DNA from: Winogradskyella sp. KYW1333
GTDB lineage: Bacteria; Bacteroidota; Bacteroidia; Flavobacteriales; Flavobacteriaceae
Length of the DNA: 64,000 nt
Direction of reading: 5' to 3'
Assembly: GCF_003335675.1 (NCBI RefSeq)
Contig: NZ_QPHL01000017.1
Location: 620,001 to 684,000 of the forward strand
The notes under the pieces are model-generated. The model worked only from the letters and a program-made list of their open reading frames with translations. It had not been told where the DNA came from and searched no databases. Position 1 is the stretch's first letter; each line of letters opens with the position of its first letter. A program made the translations under genes and the position numbers. This document shows positions 27,161 through 36,609 of the stretch, one piece after another.

Positions 27161-28482
27161 TGATAAAACGACTTATTGTAATAGCAATTACAATTATTAG
27201 TTCTTGTTCTTTTGCTCAGCAAGGAACGGCTTCACCTTATTCTTTTTACGGTATTGGAAGTTTAAAATTTAAAGGAACTGTAGAAAACAGAAGTATGGGA
27301 GGAATCAGTGTGTACTTAGACAGTATCCATGTTAATTTGAAAAATCCTGCATCTTATGTTAGTAAAAACGTAGATGCTTATCCTTTCGATGGAGAAAGTA
27401 GGCCTGTAAAGTTCACAGTTGCTGGTACAGTATCTGAAGTAGGTTTAATAGGAGATAATTCTGATGTAAAAACTAACTCTGCTATTTTCGATTATCTTGC
27501 ACTTTCGGTACCATTAGGAAGAAAGTTAGGATTTGGATTTGGTCTTTTGCCATACACATCTGTGGGGTATAAGATAGATGATATCAACGACGATGGAGAC
27601 CTTATTTATAGATTTAATGGAGAGGGTGGTACAAATAGAGTTTTTGCCGGATTTGGATATCAATTGTCAAAATCATTAGGCATTGGTGTAGATTTAAATT
27701 ATAATTTTGGAACTATTGAAAACTCTGCATTAGCTTTTGAGTATACATCAGAGGGCGAGATAGTTCAGTATCAAACAAGACAGAATACGCGTTCTGATGT
27801 TAGTGGATTGAATTTAAATTTTGGATTGTCATTTAAAACAATGTTGAATAGTAAACTAGAACTTTCTACAACAGCAACTTATTCTCCTGAAAGTGAATTA
27901 ACATCAAATAACGAAAGGTCATTTTCTACCTTGTTGTTTGATTCATTTAGTGGTAGTGAGCTAATAAGAAATACTTTAGATGATGATTTGGAGTCGCAAG
28001 GATTAAAACAAACAAAAGTTACCATTCCTTCGAGGATATCAATTGGTGCTGGTATTGGAAAACCACAAAAGTGGTTTGTTGGTGGTGAATATACCTACAG
28101 AAACACTAGTAATTTTTCAAATCCAATATTTGGTAGTGATATTTCTAGCTATGAAAACTCATCGGGAGTAGCGTTTGGAGGATTCTATATTCCTAACTAT
28201 GACGCGTTCTCTGGCTATTTTAAGCGTGTCGTTTATCGTGCAGGTATTAACTTTGCAAACACAGGTTTAGTAATAAAAGATCAGTCGATCAAAGAGTTTG
28301 GCATATCTTTTGGTTTAGGTTTACCAGTTGGCGACAGAAGTTTATTTTCAAATGCTAATTTAGGCATAGAATTGGGTCAGCGTGGTACTACAAATGAAAA
28401 CTTAATTCAAGAGAATTTTATAAATTTCAATGTAAGTTTATCTTTGAACTCAAGATGGTTTCAACAAAGAAAGTATAACTAA
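27160..28482 (+). CDS. Putative outer-membrane beta-barrel protein
   Basis: This is a 440-residue protein with a cleavable signal (MIKRLIVIAITIISSCSFAQ) followed by GTASPYSFYGIGSLKFKG. The body has alternating glycine/aromatic strands such as GFGFGLLPYTSVGY and RVFAGFGYQLSKSLGIGVDL, and ends with a C-terminal aromatic strand, features of FadL/PorV-like barrels. No specific function is recognised. It follows coaX with a one-base overlap and precedes the TPR protein by 15 bp. The lptC gene two genes on makes an envelope-assembly role plausible but unproven. Confidence 0.75.
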   Translation: MIKRLIVIAITIISSCSFAQQGTASPYSFYGIGSLKFKGTVENRSMGGISVYLDSIHVNLKNPASYVSKNVDAYPFDGESRPVKFTVAGTVSEVGLIGDNSDVKTNSAIFDYLALSVPLGRKLGFGFGLLPYTSVGYKIDDINDDGDLIYRFNGEGGTNRVFAGFGYQLSKSLGIGVDLNYNFGTIENSALAFEYTSEGEIVQYQTRQNTRSDVSGLNLNFGLSFKTMLNSKLELSTTATYSPESELTSNNERSFSTLLFDSFSGSELIRNTLDDDLESQGLKQTKVTIPSRISIGAGIGKPQKWFVGGEYTYRNTSNFSNPIFGSDISSYENSSGVAFGGFYIPNYDAFSGYFKRVVYRAGINFANTGLVIKDQSIKEFGISFGLGLPVGDRSLFSNANLGIELGQRGTTNENLIQENFINFNVSLSLNSRWFQQRKYN

Positions 28483-28497
28483 CAATAAATAATAAAG

Positions 28498-29859
28498 ATG
28501 AAGACGAGAATTACATTATTGATGATTGCCCTTTTTATGGGCTTCAACTTATGTGTGGCTCAACAAGACGAAGAGTGTATGAACAATCTATCAATATTTG
28601 ATAGTTATGTTAAGAGTAAGAAATATGATGATGCATATGGACCTTGGACTATTGTTCGCAACAAATGTCCAAAATTCAACAGGGCCATATATGCTCATGG
28701 AGAGAAGATTTTAAAACATAAGATTAGTAATTCTTCTGGTGCAGAGCAAGTAGCACATATTAATGATTTAATTTTACTTTGGGATCAGGCAAGAGAGAAC
28801 TTTGCATCTAAATATCCAGTTGGTGAAGTTGAGTCTGACAAAGCTCAGTTAACTTATAAGTATAGAAAAGAGCTTAATGCTTCGGCAGATAAAATTTATA
28901 ACATGTTTGATGTTGCGTACACTAAGGATGTTACAAACTTTAAAAGTGCACAGGGGTTATATACTTACTTCTCCTTAATAGTAGATTTATACGACGCTAA
29001 AAAGAAGTCGGCACAACAAATGTTCGATAAGTATGATGATGTAATTGAAGTTATTGAGAAACTTGAAAAAAGCTATACTGAGAAATTAAATAAGCTTGTT
29101 CAAAAAGAAGATGGTGGGGCTATATTAACAAAAAAGGAAGGTAGATACAAGAAGAATTATGAGGCTAACCTTGGAGCATTTGAAAAAGTAACTTCTAGTA
29201 TGGATACCAAGTTAGGTCAAAGGGCAAACTGTGAAGTATTAATTCCGTTATATCAAAAAGACTTTGAAGAAAATAAAAACAATACGATTTGGTTACAACG
29301 TGCAATGAACAGAATGTTTACTAAAGGTTGTAAGGATGATCCATTATTTTTGAAGTTAGTTGAACAGAAAAATAGTATTGAGCCAAATGCAGATACTGCA
29401 TTTTACCTTTACTTACTCACTAATGAGCAAAAGTATTTTGATCAAACTATTCAGTTAGAGACAGACAAACTTAGAAAAGCAAAGCTTTATAAGAAATTAG
29501 CTGATGATTTCAGAAAGAAAGGAAGTTATAGTAGAGCAAGACAATACTTTATGGAGTCGATAAAACTTAATCCTTCTGATGGTTCACCATATTTGAAAAT
29601 CGCAAATATGTATGCTAAGAGTGCTAATAACTGTGGTACGGACAACTTTAGTAAAAGAGCAGTATTTTGGTTAGCAGCAAGTACGGCTGAAAAAGCTGGA
29701 CGTGTAGATGGGCGTTTAAGAAAAGCGGCGTCACAAACTGCAACAAGTTATAGAGCTAGTGCACCGTCTACAGCAGATATCTTTACAAAAGGTAATGCAG
29801 GTCAAACTATACAAATAGGTTGTTGGATTGGGCGTTCTGTAAAGGTGCCAAACATTTAA
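28498..29859 (+). CDS. Exported tetratricopeptide-repeat protein
   Basis: This is a 453-residue periplasmic protein with signal MKTRITLLMIALFMGFNLCVAQ. Helical repeats run through it. The clearest TPR is near residues 325-365 (LADDFRKKGSYSRARQYF followed by NPSDGSPYLKIANMYAK). A helical coiled region lies in the middle. It is probably a scaffold for envelope partners encoded alongside. Its stop overlaps the lptC start (TAATG). Confidence 0.8.
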   Translation: MKTRITLLMIALFMGFNLCVAQQDEECMNNLSIFDSYVKSKKYDDAYGPWTIVRNKCPKFNRAIYAHGEKILKHKISNSSGAEQVAHINDLILLWDQARENFASKYPVGEVESDKAQLTYKYRKELNASADKIYNMFDVAYTKDVTNFKSAQGLYTYFSLIVDLYDAKKKSAQQMFDKYDDVIEVIEKLEKSYTEKLNKLVQKEDGGAILTKKEGRYKKNYEANLGAFEKVTSSMDTKLGQRANCEVLIPLYQKDFEENKNNTIWLQRAMNRMFTKGCKDDPLFLKLVEQKNSIEPNADTAFYLYLLTNEQKYFDQTIQLETDKLRKAKLYKKLADDFRKKGSYSRARQYFMESIKLNPSDGSPYLKIANMYAKSANNCGTDNFSKRAVFWLAASTAEKAGRVDGRLRKAASQTATSYRASAPSTADIFTKGNAGQTIQIGCWIGRSVKVPNI

Positions 29860-30413
29860 TGAAATCAAATAAAATATATATATTCATGAACTTAGTCATA
29901 GCAATTGCTGTGACTTTGTTTTTTTCATGTAAAAATAATTTTGATGAAGTACAAAAAGTAGGTGTGCTTCAAAATCAGCCTGTAGGTGAAGCTGAGAACA
30001 TAGATTTAAAATACTCAGAGTATGATAGTGACTCTGTTAAGCTCTTGGCAAATCTTTTAAGTTCCAAAATGCTAGATTATTCCAACAGAAATTTCTCATT
30101 TTCTGAATTCCCAGAAGGTATAGAGCTCATTGTGTATGGCGAAGATAATAAGCAAACAAAAATTTTTGCTGACTATGCAATCATCTACAACGATACTGAT
30201 ATTATAGATCTTAGGGATAATGTGATTATAGCTACACATGAAAAAGATACCTTGTTGACTGACCAGCTTTATTACAATGAAAAGTTAGAGTGGGTTTTTA
30301 CAAACCAGCCTTTTACATATGGACCTTTACATGGAAATGGTTTTGATTCTGACAAAGATTTTAAGAATTTTCAGATGTTAGAAATGGGTGGTGATTTTGA
30401 AATTGATAATTGA
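29859..30413 (+). CDS. lptC: LPS export periplasmic protein LptC
   Basis: This is about 184 residues. I start it at the ATG at 29859, which overlaps the upstream stop as TAATG and begins a good signal (MKSNKIYIFMNLVIAIAVTLFFSC). An earlier in-frame ATG at 29820 lies inside the TPR gene and would spoil the signal. A possible lipid-linked Cys follows LFFS. The beta-jelly-roll part has YSEYDSDSVKLLANLL, KIFADYAIIYNDTDIIDLRDNVII and LLTDQLYYNEKLEWVFTN, typical of LptC, which passes lipopolysaccharide from the LptBFG pump to LptA. Confidence 0.88.
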   Translation: MKSNKIYIFMNLVIAIAVTLFFSCKNNFDEVQKVGVLQNQPVGEAENIDLKYSEYDSDSVKLLANLLSSKMLDYSNRNFSFSEFPEGIELIVYGEDNKQTKIFADYAIIYNDTDIIDLRDNVIIATHEKDTLLTDQLYYNEKLEWVFTNQPFTYGPLHGNGFDSDKDFKNFQMLEMGGDFEIDN

Positions 30414-30446
30414 CTATCTTTGTTCTATAATCGATTTTCTTAAATA

Positions 30447-30638
30447 ATGAAATTATTAAAATTTTTCCAATACGCATATTTGGTAATTGCGTTTCTATTT
30501 CTTTACAAGGGTATTTCTGAATGGAGTAACGATAGAAATAGTGCTTATTTAAGCTTCCTTTTTACTGGATTAGCTGTTTTTATGTTCTTTTTTAGAAAGA
30601 AGTTCAGGAAAAAATTCGAGGATCGAAACAAACAATAA
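30447..30638 (+). CDS. Small two-helix membrane protein of unknown function
   Basis: This is 63 residues, with two hydrophobic helices (about 8-21 and 33-48) and a very basic C-terminus (FRKKFRKKFEDRNKQ). Its stop directly abuts the next start codon at 30639, and lptC lies 33 bp upstream, so it is in the operon. I do not recognise a family. It is probably an inner-membrane accessory of LptC or the CNNM-type protein. Confidence 0.7.
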   Translation: MKLLKFFQYAYLVIAFLFLYKGISEWSNDRNSAYLSFLFTGLAVFMFFFRKKFRKKFEDRNKQ

Positions 30639-31931
30639 TTGATGACTACTGATATAGTCATAATTGTAATTTCTTTACTACTGTCAGCATTCTTTTCAGG
30701 TATGGAAATTGCCTACGTGTCCTCTAACAAAATCCATATAGAGTTAGAGAAAAAACAAGGAGATTTCTTAGGCAGGGTTTTAACTAAACTTACAGCAAAA
30801 CCATCAAAATATATCGCCACTATGCTAATCGGCAACAACATAGCATTGGTTATATATGGTTTAAAAATGGGTGATGTTTTGGTAAGGTGGTTTCAGTCAA
30901 TGTTGCCAAATGATAGTTTGATACTGGAGTATTTACTTGTGGATCTGCAGTTATTCACCCAAACGGTTATCTCTACTTTAGTTATTTTAATAACCGCTGA
31001 GTTTCTTCCTAAGGTTTTCTTTCAGATTTATGCTAATACCCTATTGAAAGTTTTAGCATTTCCTATGTATGTTTTTTATGTGATTTTCTCCTTAATATCA
31101 GATTTTGTCATTTGGCTATCAGATATAATTTTAAAGCATGTTTTCAAAACAAAAGGTGAGGATGTGGTACTTCCTATGACTAAGATTGAGCTTGGTAATT
31201 ATATTAGCGAACAAATGGAAGCTGTTGAAGACCATGAAGAGGTTGATAGCGAAATACAAATCTTTCAGAATGCACTCGAGTTTTCAGAAGTTAAGGCTCG
31301 TGAAGTAATGATACCAAGAACTGAGATTACAGCGGTAGATATTAATGAGTCCATTGAAAATCTTACTAATCTTTTTATTGAAACAGGAAGAACTAAGATT
31401 ATCGTGTACAAGGATAATATTGATGATATATTGGGTTATGTCCATGCTTTTGAATTGTTTAAAAAACCAAAAGATATAGGTTCAATCATTATTCCCGTAA
31501 GCTTTGTACCTGAGACTATTTTAATAAAAGATGTACTAAATATTCTAATTAAAAAAAGTAGGAGTATGACCGTTGTAATTGATGAATATGGAGGTACTAG
31601 TGGTATTATGACTGTTGAGGATATCATTGAAGAATTATTTGGAGAAATTGAAGATGAACATGATACAATAGAATTGACTGAAGAGCAAATTGATTACTCA
31701 CACTTTAGATTTTCTGCAAGGTTAGAGGTAGACTACGTAAACGAGACTTATAAGTTAAATCTACCTGAGAGTGAAAATTATGAAACCATAGGAGGTTTGA
31801 TTGTGCACGTGGCACAAGAAATTCCACAAGAAAAAGATAATGTTCAAATCGATAATTTCCAATTTACGATTGAGGAAGTATCGAGTACAAAAATTGATGT
31901 GGTTTTACTTAAAATTATAGATGCAGAATAA
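30639..31931 (+). CDS. Hemolysin/CorC-like CNNM-CBS transporter protein
   Basis: This is a 430-residue inner-membrane protein. A DUF21/CNNM transmembrane domain (about 1-180, opening LLLSAFFSGMEIAYVSSNK) is followed by two CBS domains (about 205-330, with REVMIPRTEI and VIDEYGGTSGIMTVEDIIEE) and a C-terminal CorC/HlyC domain (about 345-425, YETIGGLIVH). The family is linked to Mg2+/Co2+ efflux; in Bacteroidota the gliding protein GldE has the same layout. No gldD neighbour is visible here, so I do not call it gldE. Confidence 0.88.
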   Translation: MMTTDIVIIVISLLLSAFFSGMEIAYVSSNKIHIELEKKQGDFLGRVLTKLTAKPSKYIATMLIGNNIALVIYGLKMGDVLVRWFQSMLPNDSLILEYLLVDLQLFTQTVISTLVILITAEFLPKVFFQIYANTLLKVLAFPMYVFYVIFSLISDFVIWLSDIILKHVFKTKGEDVVLPMTKIELGNYISEQMEAVEDHEEVDSEIQIFQNALEFSEVKAREVMIPRTEITAVDINESIENLTNLFIETGRTKIIVYKDNIDDILGYVHAFELFKKPKDIGSIIIPVSFVPETILIKDVLNILIKKSRSMTVVIDEYGGTSGIMTVEDIIEELFGEIEDEHDTIELTEEQIDYSHFRFSARLEVDYVNETYKLNLPESENYETIGGLIVHVAQEIPQEKDNVQIDNFQFTIEEVSSTKIDVVLLKIIDAE

Positions 31932-32025
31932 ATCCAGTCAACTGGTGTAAAAACTAGAATTCTCCTTTTATTATTTACTAGAAAATGCTATTTTCGCAGA
32001 CTTATTTATAGCAAATTAAGAGACT

Positions 32026-34176
32026 ATGGCAGTTTTAAATAAAATTAGACAACGTTCACTCGTTTTAATCCTTGTAATAGCAATGGCATTATTTGCCTTT
32101 GTAATTGGTGATTTATTCAAAAATTCGGATGCATTATCAGGAGGAAATCAAGATGTTATTGCAACCATTAATGGCAAGAATATTAATAGAACAGACTTTC
32201 AACAGAAAGTTAAAAATTATCAAGACAGGTCTGGAGGTAGACAAACATCTACTCAGGCAATGAACGCAATCTACAACCAAGAATTACGTAAAATTTTATT
32301 AGAAACAGAATTCGAAGAATTAGGATTAGTTGTTGAGATAGATGAAATGAGAGATTTGTTAAAAACTAGTTTCTCATCATATCCAGAATTCCAAGATGAA
32401 AATGGTCAGTTTGATGTAAATCGTTTGAATGCATTTATTGCAAACCTTAAAGATCTTAATGGTGAAACTGCTCCATTAGGTAATTTCATGGTTAATTATG
32501 AAAGCTGGGCTAATAATGAGCAAACTATAGCTTCAAATGCTGTACAGCAATCATATTACAATTTAATTAAGGCAGGTATCGGTACAACAATTACTGAAGC
32601 AGAGGATGATTATTTTGGTGATGCCAAAACAGTAGATGTTCGTTATGTGCAAATACCTTACATGAGTATTGCAGATAGTTTGGTTAAAGTTTCAAAATCA
32701 GACGTAAAAGAGTACATTAAGGATAATGAGGATGAGTTTAAAGTTGATGCTAGTAGAGAACTTGTTTATGTTGAGTTTAAGGAAGAAGCATCAACTGCAG
32801 ACGAGGATAAAATCAAAGTAGATTTACTTGGTCTTAAATCTGACAGATTAGAATACAACGATAGCAGTAAAAACACTGACACAATACCAGGTTTTGATAA
32901 TGCTAATGATATTGAGGAATTCGTTAATTATTATTCAGATATTAAATACAGTGATGCATTCTTAAGAGAAGCACAGTTGCCAGGTGTTGCTAAGGACAGT
33001 CTAATGAAATTAAAGGTAGGTGATTATTATGGTCCTTACAAAGATGGAGAATATTACAAGTTATCAAAATTAGTAGAAGTAAAGCAATTACCAGATTCTG
33101 TTAAAGTGCGCCATATATTAATTCCTTATGTTGGTGGACAGAGAGCAGATGCTTCAGTTACAAAAACACCAGAAGAGGCTAAGAAAACAGCTGATAGTAT
33201 CCTAGCTGAGATTAAAACTGGACGTAAAAGGTTTATAGATTTGCTAGAGTTATCCTCTGATAAAGTAAGTAATGAGCAAGATGGAGAAATAGAGTTTGCA
33301 TATAATGCAGGTATGGCTCCAGAATTTAAAGCATATGCTTTTGATAATAAGGTTGGTGATGTTGATGTTGTTGGTACGTCATTTGGTTATCACGTCATTG
33401 AAGTGTTAGAACAAAAATCTTTAAACAAGACATATAAATTAGCAACTATAGCTGATAAAATTGAACCATCAGAGCAAACGCTTCAAGACGTATTTAACAA
33501 GATGTCTAAATTTGAAATTGCCGCCAAGGAAGCTGATTTTAACGAGCTAGCTAAAGAGCGTGAATTAACGGTGAAGCCAATTACCTTTAAGGAATTAGAT
33601 GAAAATATTCCTGGTTTGGGTAGCCAAAGGGAAATTGTAAGATGGGCATTTGAGGAGGATACAGATGTAAATGATTATAAAAATTTCCCAATTTCTGGAT
33701 TTGGATTTGTAGTGGTAAAATTAGTTGAGAAGAACGAAGAAGGATTAATGAGTGTTGAAGATGCTTCAATTACAGCCTTACCCGAAATCAGAAAACAAAA
33801 GAAAGCACTATTGATTCGTGAGAAAATCACAGCAACCACGGTTAATGAAATAGCTTCAAACCAAGGGCAAAGCCCACGTACTGCTGCGGCCCTTACAATT
33901 AAAAATACTACTTTATCTGGCGCAGGTGTTGAACCAAAAGTGGTTGGCGCAGCATTTGGTATTGCAGAAGGAGGAACTTCTAAACCAATTAATGGTGATA
34001 GAGGTGTTTACGTTGTTGAGGTAACTAAAATTAATGATGCTACCACATTAGATAACTATAATGCTATCATTAATAGGTTAAATAACGAGATTAGAAATAC
34101 GGTTCAGTCTAAGGTATATAAAGCATTAGAAAATGCAGCAGATATTGAAGACAATAGAGCTAAAACAGTATATTAA
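32026..34176 (+). CDS. Membrane-anchored peptidylprolyl isomerase (PpiD/SurA-like)
   Basis: This is a 716-residue protein with an N-terminal cytoplasmic tail and one membrane helix (LVLILVIAMALFAFVIGDL, about 11-30). It then has a SurA-N-like chaperone region (about 45-220), a parvulin domain (about 360-465, starting VKVRHILIPYVGG, with FGYHVIEV), and a further parvulin-like segment towards the end. It folds outer-membrane and periplasmic proteins. It starts 95 bp after the CNNM gene and is followed by a strong terminator. Confidence 0.88.
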   Translation: MAVLNKIRQRSLVLILVIAMALFAFVIGDLFKNSDALSGGNQDVIATINGKNINRTDFQQKVKNYQDRSGGRQTSTQAMNAIYNQELRKILLETEFEELGLVVEIDEMRDLLKTSFSSYPEFQDENGQFDVNRLNAFIANLKDLNGETAPLGNFMVNYESWANNEQTIASNAVQQSYYNLIKAGIGTTITEAEDDYFGDAKTVDVRYVQIPYMSIADSLVKVSKSDVKEYIKDNEDEFKVDASRELVYVEFKEEASTADEDKIKVDLLGLKSDRLEYNDSSKNTDTIPGFDNANDIEEFVNYYSDIKYSDAFLREAQLPGVAKDSLMKLKVGDYYGPYKDGEYYKLSKLVEVKQLPDSVKVRHILIPYVGGQRADASVTKTPEEAKKTADSILAEIKTGRKRFIDLLELSSDKVSNEQDGEIEFAYNAGMAPEFKAYAFDNKVGDVDVVGTSFGYHVIEVLEQKSLNKTYKLATIADKIEPSEQTLQDVFNKMSKFEIAAKEADFNELAKERELTVKPITFKELDENIPGLGSQREIVRWAFEEDTDVNDYKNFPISGFGFVVVKLVEKNEEGLMSVEDASITALPEIRKQKKALLIREKITATTVNEIASNQGQSPRTAAALTIKNTTLSGAGVEPKVVGAAFGIAEGGTSKPINGDRGVYVVEVTKINDATTLDNYNAIINRLNNEIRNTVQSKVYKALENAADIEDNRAKTVY

Positions 34177-34200
34177 AAGTATTTAGTAAATTTAAATATT

Positions 34201-34228
34201 AAGCCTTACAGTAATGTGAGGCTTTTTT
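34201..34228 (+). terminator. Terminator after the PpiD-like gene
   Basis: AAGCCTTACA-GTAA-TGTGAGGCTT forms a 10-bp hairpin (one G-U pair) with a run of six T. It ends the plus-strand transcript and just reaches the stop codon of the convergent GHMP kinase gene. Confidence 0.85.
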
Positions 34229-35141
34229 ATTTTACCATTTTCGAATACGGTATTATCGTGCCAAAACCTTTTGAATTAAAGTATTTGGTAGGATCTGTCA
34301 GAGATGTGGCTAATATAAAATCCCCACCCCAAGCACCAAGGCTTTTAACATTACCATTGTAGTCACTGAATAAGCGTGTTTTTATTGGTTCTGCATCAAT
34401 AAGCTTTGATATAATACCCTCATGCAGATTTAAAAGCTGATTGAATTCCTCAATTGTAACAGCATCAATAATTTTTTCAGTAATTAAGTTAATCTCATTT
34501 AAAACTGAATAATTCAATTCGCCCTTGCTTTTGTATTTGGCAATACCATCTCTGCTATCCTGTTTCTGTTCTAAGTAAACAAAATAAAGATTATCAGAAA
34601 AGGATGGTCTAAAATGTACAGATTCAACTTTAGGATCGAATTTAGAATTCAATTGATAGGTAATTGGACTGTTATTCTGAGCACATGCAACGTCATAACC
34701 GCTACCACCAAAGGTTAATTCCAATAATTTGTACGCATTTACATTAGCCCAATTAGCAATATTATTTATTAGTGTAGATGAGGTTCCTAGTCCCCATAAT
34801 CTATTGAAATCTTGTTTTGTTGTTATATTATATCCAAGATTGTTTTTAACAAAAACTGGATTAAGCTTTTGAACTGCTTTTAATATTTGAAGTAATCGAT
34901 CTGAAATTGGATTTTTAGCGTCTTCGTTATAATATTCAATCCCTTTATTTAAAACAAAACTGTCTTCATACCAGACCTCATTCAATTCATTAAAACTCTT
35001 CCAGATAATGTTGTTAGTATTGTTTTCAGTAATCTCTAGACTCTGGCCATATTTAGTTGGGACTGCCAAAGCTATGGCGCCATCAAGTACAGCATATTCT
35101 GCTGTAAGTAATAATTTGCCGTTGCTTCTAAAAGTTTTCAA
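34227..35141 (-). CDS. GHMP kinase (mevalonate-pathway type, GYDIA-like family)
   Basis: This is a 304-residue cytoplasmic kinase that appears to start with TTG at 35141-35139, one base after the HMGR stop. It opens KLLLTAEYAVLDGAIALAVP. The family ATP-binding Gly/Ser region is LWGLGTSSTLINNIANW (about 113-130), followed by GGSGYDVACA. Bacteroidota members of this group accompany HMG-CoA reductase and are thought to phosphorylate mevalonate or its phosphate. The exact step is inferred from the gene pair. It is second in a two-gene minus-strand operon. Confidence 0.85.
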   Translation of the reverse strand: MKTFRSNGKLLLTAEYAVLDGAIALAVPTKYGQSLEITENNTNNIIWKSFNELNEVWYEDSFVLNKGIEYYNEDAKNPISDRLLQILKAVQKLNPVFVKNNLGYNITTKQDFNRLWGLGTSSTLINNIANWANVNAYKLLELTFGGSGYDVACAQNNSPITYQLNSKFDPKVESVHFRPSFSDNLYFVYLEQKQDSRDGIAKYKSKGELNYSVLNEINLITEKIIDAVTIEEFNQLLNLHEGIISKLIDAEPIKTRLFSDYNGNVKSLGAWGGDFILATSLTDPTKYFNSKGFGTIIPYSKMVK

Positions 35142-35142
35142 A

Positions 35143-36459
35143 TTAACGTCTAAGATTTTCTATAGCCTCTACAACAGCACTGTGAGTAACGGTATTTGTT
35201 TTAAAGTGTTCTATCAAATTAGTTTTCTCTTCTGAAGTTGCTTCAAATTGATTTAAAATATTCATTAAATGCATTTTCATGTGGCCTTGCTGAATTCCTG
35301 TTGTTGTCAAGGATTTAACAGCAGCAAAATTTTGAGCTAATCCAGCTACGGCTACTATTTGCATTAGTTCTTTTGCTGTTGGATTTTTAAGCATTTGTAA
35401 AGAGAATTTTACTAAAGGATGTAAACTGGTTAGCCCACCAACGGTTCCTAAGGCAAGTGGTATCTCAAGCCAAAATTTAAAAACGCCATCATCAATGGTA
35501 CAATGTGTTAGGCTTGAGTACTTACCTTCTCTTGTTGCATATGCATGAACACCTGCTTCAACCGCTCTAAAGTCATTGCCAGTAGCTAAAACAACCGCAT
35601 CTATACCATTCATTATTCCCTTGTTATGTGTTACTGCTCTGTATGGTTCTACTTCTGCGATATTAACGGCTTGTTTGAATTTGCTCACAAAAATTTCTGG
35701 ATTTGGTATATCCTTACTTTTTAAATCGTCAATAGCACACGAAACCTCTGCTCTAACTAAACAATTTGGAACATAGTTAGATAAGATGCTCATAACAATA
35801 TCAATAGATTTTTCTTCTTCACTAAAATCATCATAGATCAACGCCTCATCTTTCAACGTACTTGCAAATTGCTCTAAGCAAGAATTAATGAAATTAGCAC
35901 CCATCGCATCAAGAGTTTCAAATGTAGCATGTAATTGATAGTAATTATCAATGTCTGTAGTTTTATTTCTCAACTCAATATCTAATATGCCACCACCACG
36001 TCGCTCCATGTTTTTTGTTATGTCTTTGGTAGATTCAATTAGTTTTGGCTTAACACTATCAAAAAAAGAACTAAGCTTATCAAAATCACCATTGTAAATA
36101 AAATGTACTTGCCCTATTTTGACAGTAGAAATAACTTTTGTTTTAAACCCGCCTCGCTCCAACCAAAATTTAGCAGATTTACTGGCTGCTGCAACAACTG
36201 AACTTTCTTCAATAGCCATAGGTATGGCATATAATGAATCATTGATAGAGAAATTCGGCGCAATTCCTAGAGGTAAGTAATAATTGGTTATTGTATTTTC
36301 AATAAACTCGTCATGAAGCTTTTGTAATTTCTTATTGGTATTCCAATATTGTTTTATAAGATCTCTCGATGCTTCAATATTGGTGAAATATGTATTTAGA
36401 AGCCATTCAATCTTTTCTGTTTTTGAAAGCTTTGAAAAGCCTGCTATCCTATTAGGCAT
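35143..36459 (-). CDS. mvaA: Class II (degradative-type) hydroxymethylglutaryl-CoA reductase
   Basis: This is a 438-residue cytoplasmic HMGR. Key regions are the Glu-bearing ENTITNYYLPLGIAPNF (about 55-71), the nucleotide/catalytic stretch HNKGIMNGIDAVVLATGNDF with Lys and Asp (about 278-297), and the C-terminal catalytic His in GIQQGHMKMH (about 390). Class II enzymes use NADH and can run either way. In flavobacteria, which commonly use the mevalonate route, it probably makes mevalonate. The GHMP kinase directly downstream supports a biosynthetic role. Confidence 0.93.
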   Translation of the reverse strand: MPNRIAGFSKLSKTEKIEWLLNTYFTNIEASRDLIKQYWNTNKKLQKLHDEFIENTITNYYLPLGIAPNFSINDSLYAIPMAIEESSVVAAASKSAKFWLERGGFKTKVISTVKIGQVHFIYNGDFDKLSSFFDSVKPKLIESTKDITKNMERRGGGILDIELRNKTTDIDNYYQLHATFETLDAMGANFINSCLEQFASTLKDEALIYDDFSEEEKSIDIVMSILSNYVPNCLVRAEVSCAIDDLKSKDIPNPEIFVSKFKQAVNIAEVEPYRAVTHNKGIMNGIDAVVLATGNDFRAVEAGVHAYATREGKYSSLTHCTIDDGVFKFWLEIPLALGTVGGLTSLHPLVKFSLQMLKNPTAKELMQIVAVAGLAQNFAAVKSLTTTGIQQGHMKMHLMNILNQFEATSEEKTNLIEHFKTNTVTHSAVVEAIENLRR

Positions 36460-36482
36460 AATCCATTAATTTTTGAAAAACA

Positions 36483-36490
36483 CAAAGATA
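36483..36490 (-). promoter_or_regulatory. Putative -7 element for the HMGR operon
   Basis: On the minus strand this reads TATCTTTG, a TAnnTTTG match, 24 bp before the HMGR ATG. No clear TTTG is seen at the expected -33 distance. Confidence 0.35.
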
Positions 36491-36609
36491 CTGAGGATTA
36501 CCATAAAACATGTGTTTTTACTTCCATTATTGCGTATTTACTCTTAATAAAGGCGGTTTTTTGCATAATTTTTAGTAAACTTGACATCGTTATTTTGTAA
36601 ATTGTATAT

